Below, piece by piece: positions 59,690 to 64,000 of a stretch of 64,000 bases of DNA. The notes beneath the pieces were generated by a model that worked only from the letters and a program-made list of their open reading frames with translations, had not been told where the DNA came from and did not search any database. Where the stretch lies: contig OZ037773.1 of NCBI GenBank assembly GCA_964035545.1, positions 496,001 to 560,000 of the forward strand. Reading direction: 5' to 3'. Numbering within the stretch: position 1 is the stretch's first letter; each line of letters starts with the position of its first letter. Both the position numbers and the translations under genes were made by a program. This DNA comes from Bugula neritina. Its lineage: Eukaryota; Bryozoa; Gymnolaemata; Cheilostomatida; Bugulidae.

Positions 59690-61237
59690 GTCTAGATGTA
59701 GGAGGATACTACAGTTCATAGCTGGTGTTCTCAGTCAACCGCAGGTACGTTTCTCTCTGTTTTATAGAAATAATGTTATAGGCCTATACTAGCAGTTTTT
59801 GTATAATTGAATAGTAGTCAAAGTGATTGCCCAGGAGCTAGTAATTACCTAATCCCAGTTTAATTAGGCTACACTCAATAAATGCATGGTTTTAATTCCT
59901 TTTCCTCATGGGTTGATATGCATGTTTTCCATACAACTAACGGTTGCACTAAGAATTATGGCTACGCTTATCAACAGCATGATGTACTACACTCTACAGT
60001 ACTTGTTATTTGTTAATATACAGTAAGCTAGTAAGAAAAAATACTCCATATCATTTGTTATTAATTTCAACTACTGTAGTTCAAAGCCATATATATTAGT
60101 AATCCCAAAATAATAATCCAGTGATTATAAAGCAGTTTGTTGGGATTATCTGTTCAGAGAGGAAGAACCATAGGAAGGGGATAGTGTGCAGATAATGATC
60201 ACACAGAGCATTGGTTTCTAAGACACAGTTTATTGACCTAGCTGCAAGCCTATTCTATTGCAAATTATGTTGCAAACTTTGAACATGAAGGTACTTGCAG
60301 GTGAAAAATGCTGAGTGGAATTAGTTACGACATCGCAAATAATTTGATAATAATTTACATCAGTTCCACAGTGCTATATATTTACATAGAAATTGCTCCA
60401 GGGGCTCAACATACACTACCTTAGCACCTATAAGTTTGCCACACCAGATGTAATACTCTGCAGAATGTTTACCAACAGGAAATGATGTGAGGATCTGATT
60501 TCCAGACTGAGCACCAAAATGCTATACAACTAATTAGTATTTCAAAGAGATTCTTCCACCATAACTTTGCAGTACAGGGAGATTATGAAATTACAGCAAA
60601 GACAATTACTTTCTGTAGGTTTGCTATTCCTCAGCCTGTACTGACCAGCCTTTGGTGCACAACACTAACCGATTATAGAGGTTGTATTATGGAGATTTGT
60701 CAGCATAAGACTAAGTCTGCTGCAGCTATAATCAGTTTAGCAGCAGTGGAGGCAGAGGTGAAAGTAGGTCATCAGCCTGCTGCCGGTAGATGTCATTAGC
60801 AGCAATGTATTGTTAGTGTCAACATTTCACAGTGAAGCTAGTATGCTGCTATATAATATACTAACTCAGGTACAGTCTAATGTGCAGCCACTGTAGACAA
60901 ATATGTGTCAATTACTTTCAGCTACAAGGCTTTCAGCTGCTAGAGAGAAACATTTCATCTGTTAACTCAAGAAACTATATTTAGTAATGCAAATATAAGT
61001 GGTGACTTTATATAACAGCTCAAAGAAATATCTAAAATAAAACAGCTAAGCTATCCATGCAGGAAACAACAGGAAAATATGTGACAAATAGATATATATA
61101 TATATTACATTTGTTACGCTACTACATAAGATGTGTAAACATTAAGTATATATCTTATACATCCAGAGCTCTGTAAAATCAGCTGGGAATTGACAAGAAG
61201 GTTAGTTGAACAAAGATCTGTAGCTTGACTGAAGGGG

Positions 61238-63083
61238 TTAGTTACTCTGGCCATGACACTTGTACTTCCAGATGAAGAATGAGGAGACGTTCAGGATTGC
61301 CATAAACACAAGAAAGCCAACAACGTACACAGCATCCAGTCTGTAGGGATAATCCTTCAGCACTGAAATTATACAACATAGTCTAGAGCTGAAATGTTCC
61401 CTAATTTCAACTCATTTAAACCTGAAAAGTTGGTGAAACATCAGTTGGCATAAATGACAACTTTATTTTAGGCTTTTACTAAAAAAACTCCAAATAAAAT
61501 GTTTAACACACTGATTAGATGAGCAACAACAAACTAATATGATACTATTGGCTAGTATTCCAAATAACAAGGTGAAAGGCATTTACTAATATTTCCTATA
61601 AAACTATAAAGTTTATAATCACCATCCCTGTGAGAAAGGATTTTTGTTAAATCAAGCTAAAGACTTATTCAGATGGGGCACAAGAGAATTTAGAGAATAT
61701 TGATATTAGAACACAGGCCAAGACAAAACTATTCAAACATTAAGAGAACCAATAAGACTATGTGCAACACAGCAAAATAACATTTTAAACAATGAAGATA
61801 TGCTCAAACAAATGATTGTGAGAACAGTTACCAACAATTGGCATTACACTGATTGAATTTATTTGTAAACTATATACTGATAATGTTAACTGTAAGTTTT
61901 TGGAGGCTTTTTCAAGGTGAAATTTAATTTTGATACAAGTCAGCCTGTGTCTAGACAGGGAAAGTAAATCAAGGAAATATCTGAGCTGAATGACTATGAG
62001 TTTTATCACATTGTCCTTGTGCTTGTGTGAGGGCATGGGGTTAGGATTTGAATTTTTTGAATTGTTCAAATTGAAAGCCCATCTAATATACCATCATAAC
62101 TAATTTGAAAACATCTTTGATCCAGCAAAATGAAAATCCATTAATTTTTAGCAAAGGTTCAAATTAAAGCAAAATTTAATACAATTACAAGTACATACTA
62201 GTAAATCTTACCAATTAATATTATCGTAATTATTGGACTTAGTATTATAATTAAAGTATGAGTATGAGTACCAGTATCATTATCAATTTGAGTATCTCTC
62301 TTATCCGTTATCACTATATTTTTTATCACTAGCATGACTAATCACTATCAGTATCAGTAATGAGTTTGAGCTGATGGTCAATGATGGTAGTACTAGTAAC
62401 ACTAACATATTGATATAGGTCATACCCACTGTTATGAGATAATAAATTTATTAAAATTAAATGACAGTTAAGAAATTGTACCCATAGTCACTATCATAGA
62501 TGACAATGTGAGTGTATCATCATCACTATCAGCATGAGCATCACTATGACTCTCAATGTCGGTGTAACTTGACCTGTATTAGATGTGACAATCACTATGA
62601 GTATGAGTAAGAAAAAACCATAGTGATAGCAATATTTGATACGTGAGTGTCATATTTATCGTGAAAATTGAATATCAAACTCGGTCAGTCATTCACTTTC
62701 ACATTGTCATAAATACAACTATGAATTAAGCACAAGCCCAAGGTGATTGTCATTACAGTTACACTTACTTAATACATTTGCCTTTGGCTTTGCGACGCTA
62801 ACACTAACAGTAACAGTTAATTATCATAATAATGATAATCATAATGATAATACTGTCACTGTTATACTCAATTTTTATCTTATAGTTCTACTCACTACTC
62901 AGTATTATTAGTACTACTACGGCTACTACTAGTACTACTGCAACTTCAAATTCAAGTTCAACTTGAAGTTGAACTTCATTTTCAACTTGTGTCAAATTGA
63001 AATTAGCCTAAACACTTACCATGGCGAGCTGCATAACATCCTTGTTGCAAAAAGCATACCATGATTGAAAGCACAGTTAACAT
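61238..63083 (-). CDS. Small single-pass membrane protein, 62 aa, unrecognised
   Basis: Two exons, 63083-63020 and 61362-61238, are joined by a GT-AG intron (donor GTAAGT, acceptor AATTTCAG) with matching phase, giving 189 nt. Residues 1-19 (MLTVLSIMVCFLQQGCYAA) look like a signal peptide or first membrane helix. Residues about 31-51 (AVYVVGFLVFMAILNVSSFF) form a clear transmembrane segment, followed by a short basic tail, IWKYKCHGQSN. The layout (signal, short lumenal part, one helix, short cytosolic tail) resembles small integral membrane proteins, but I do not recognise a family. Further small exons could hide in the 1.66-kb intron. It lies head-to-head with the gene starting at 63612. Confidence 0.6.
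62230..62960. repeat. Cryptically simple TA/CA-rich region
   Basis: TCACTATCAGTATGAG-like words with no fixed period, similar in style to 12950-14350. It lies in the intron of the small membrane-protein gene and close to its first exon. Confidence 0.5.
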
Positions 63084-63611
63084 CTTAGTATACATCCTAA
63101 AGGTTTGACTTTGAGTGCTAACACAAGTAATTAGAAAATATCAAAATTTAGAAATGTTTTCTCACTATCAGCAACTGAAACTACAACCAAGACTGAAGCT
63201 TACGAACTCCGGCAAATCTAACAGTATTGTAATCTCGCAGGTACCGAATTGTCATCATATGATTTATATCACGCAGACTAGAGTCAACTCGGACTATTAT
63301 CAAAACCGTGTTTCAGAAAGGATAACTTTAAAAAATAAAAATAGAACATCTCTGCTCTACACGTGATTACTTGTTAAATCTGGAGTTGTGCTTTCATTTC
63401 AGTACTCCGTTGCAACATGACCAACCATAACCTTGACCTTGACCAAAGCTTTGTCCAATCACACTCTAATAATCCAGCACTATTTTCAAATCAAACTCAC
63501 TCTTCAATTTACTTGCGAAGTTAAAAATTATATATAATTTTAAGAGTTTGATTTGTTTTTAACATTCCTTACGCAGCATTCTAATGTCTATTTTATAACA
63601 CAACATTTAGA
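63084..63611. promoter_or_regulatory. Putative divergent promoter
   Basis: 528 bp separate two head-to-head starts. It contains a CCAAT box (63455-63459) and, on the minus strand, overlapping TCAAGGTCA-type extended nuclear-receptor half-sites (CCTTGACCTTGACC, 63431-63444). An AT-rich TATATATAA lies near 63528-63538, 75-80 bp before the plus-strand ATG. Promoter function is inferred from position. Confidence 0.4.
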
Positions 63612-63809
63612 ATGTCTTATTTTTATAAATCAATTGATAAACAAGCAGTTAAAGGTTTTATTTGTGAGGATCTGCGAGTTTTTGGCATTAAAGTACCCAA
63701 ATTAGAAAAGCTCGAGAAGAAATCTGTAGCTGAAAGTGAATATCAATCTCAATCTGGGTCTGATATTCATTCCGTAGATGCTAGAAAAACATCATCATCA
63801 CACATACAA
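63612..63809 (+). CDS. First coding exon of an unrecognised gene
   Basis: The ATG opens 66 codons ending at an ACAA|GTAAGA donor (63810). The peptide begins MSYFYKSIDKQAVKGFICED, continues LRVFGIKVPKLEKLEKK, and then becomes Ser/Gln-rich (ESEYQSQSGSDIHSVD). The start looks folded and the rest disordered. The gene continues beyond the window, and I do not recognise the family. Its position opposite another gene start, with a CCAAT box between them, supports a real 5' exon. Confidence 0.5.
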
Positions 63810-64000
63810 GTAAGAAAATTTTTTGATTGTAACGTTTGTGTTGAATGTGTGGCCATTGTGTATAGTATTTATTATGAAATACGTTATTGATTGCTGATTT
63901 AAATTATCGAGCAAACTGACTGACTGATTTAATTATTTGATAATAAAATATTTATTAGAATGAAAAACAGCGTGGTGGTTTTGTATAATATGAAACGGAA

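Overview
This is eukaryotic, animal DNA: AT-rich, intron-rich and full of micro- and minisatellites. I could assemble three conserved metazoan genes exon by exon from GT-AG boundaries, with reading phase kept at every junction: a SOCS4/5-type SH2/SOCS-box adaptor (+, 18173-23999, 8 coding exons, 449 aa), a gamma-class p24 cargo receptor of the TMED3/7 type (-, 25982-28642, 5 exons, 216 aa) and an IRF2BP1/2/L-type co-regulator (-, 30147-43532, 8 exons, 595 aa). The splitting of IRF2BP into many exons and the P-element and Ty3 content fit a non-vertebrate metazoan. I cannot name the phylum.

Layout. 1-8.4 kb is a nest of retrotransposons. A Ty3/gypsy fragment has lost its integrase core and carries a hAT MITE. 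It abuts a second, GC-richer, nearly complete gag-pol element that has an extra zinc-finger ORF at its 3' end. 10.1-12.3 kb holds a THAP/P-element transposase-like gene (-) whose middle is replaced by trinucleotide repeats. 12.3-17.8 kb is gene-free low-complexity DNA. 17.8-24.5 kb is the SOCS gene. It lies tail-to-tail with the p24 gene, with a TA-flanked MITE between them. IRF2BP lies upstream of the p24 gene on the same strand, and its 7.2 kb first coding intron holds five tandem arrays. 44-61 kb is mostly empty apart from arrays, a broken Lys/Glu-rich reading frame, tRNA-like SINE remnants and a second hAT MITE. 61.2-63.8 kb has a head-to-head pair: a 62-aa small membrane protein gene (-) and the first exon of an unrecognised gene (+).

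The most unusual pattern is that minisatellites sit on 5' splice sites. In four introns of three unrelated genes the array starts exactly at the donor GT. In two of these the repeat unit contains the last bases of the exon plus the donor, so the splice site itself has been copied about 10-30 times. In four more of the 19 mapped introns an array starts within about 30 nt of the donor. One intron shows the mirror image, with an array running into the acceptor. Three orphan arrays elsewhere have the same donor-bearing structure.

All identifications come from reading motifs and from recall of protein families. No search was run.
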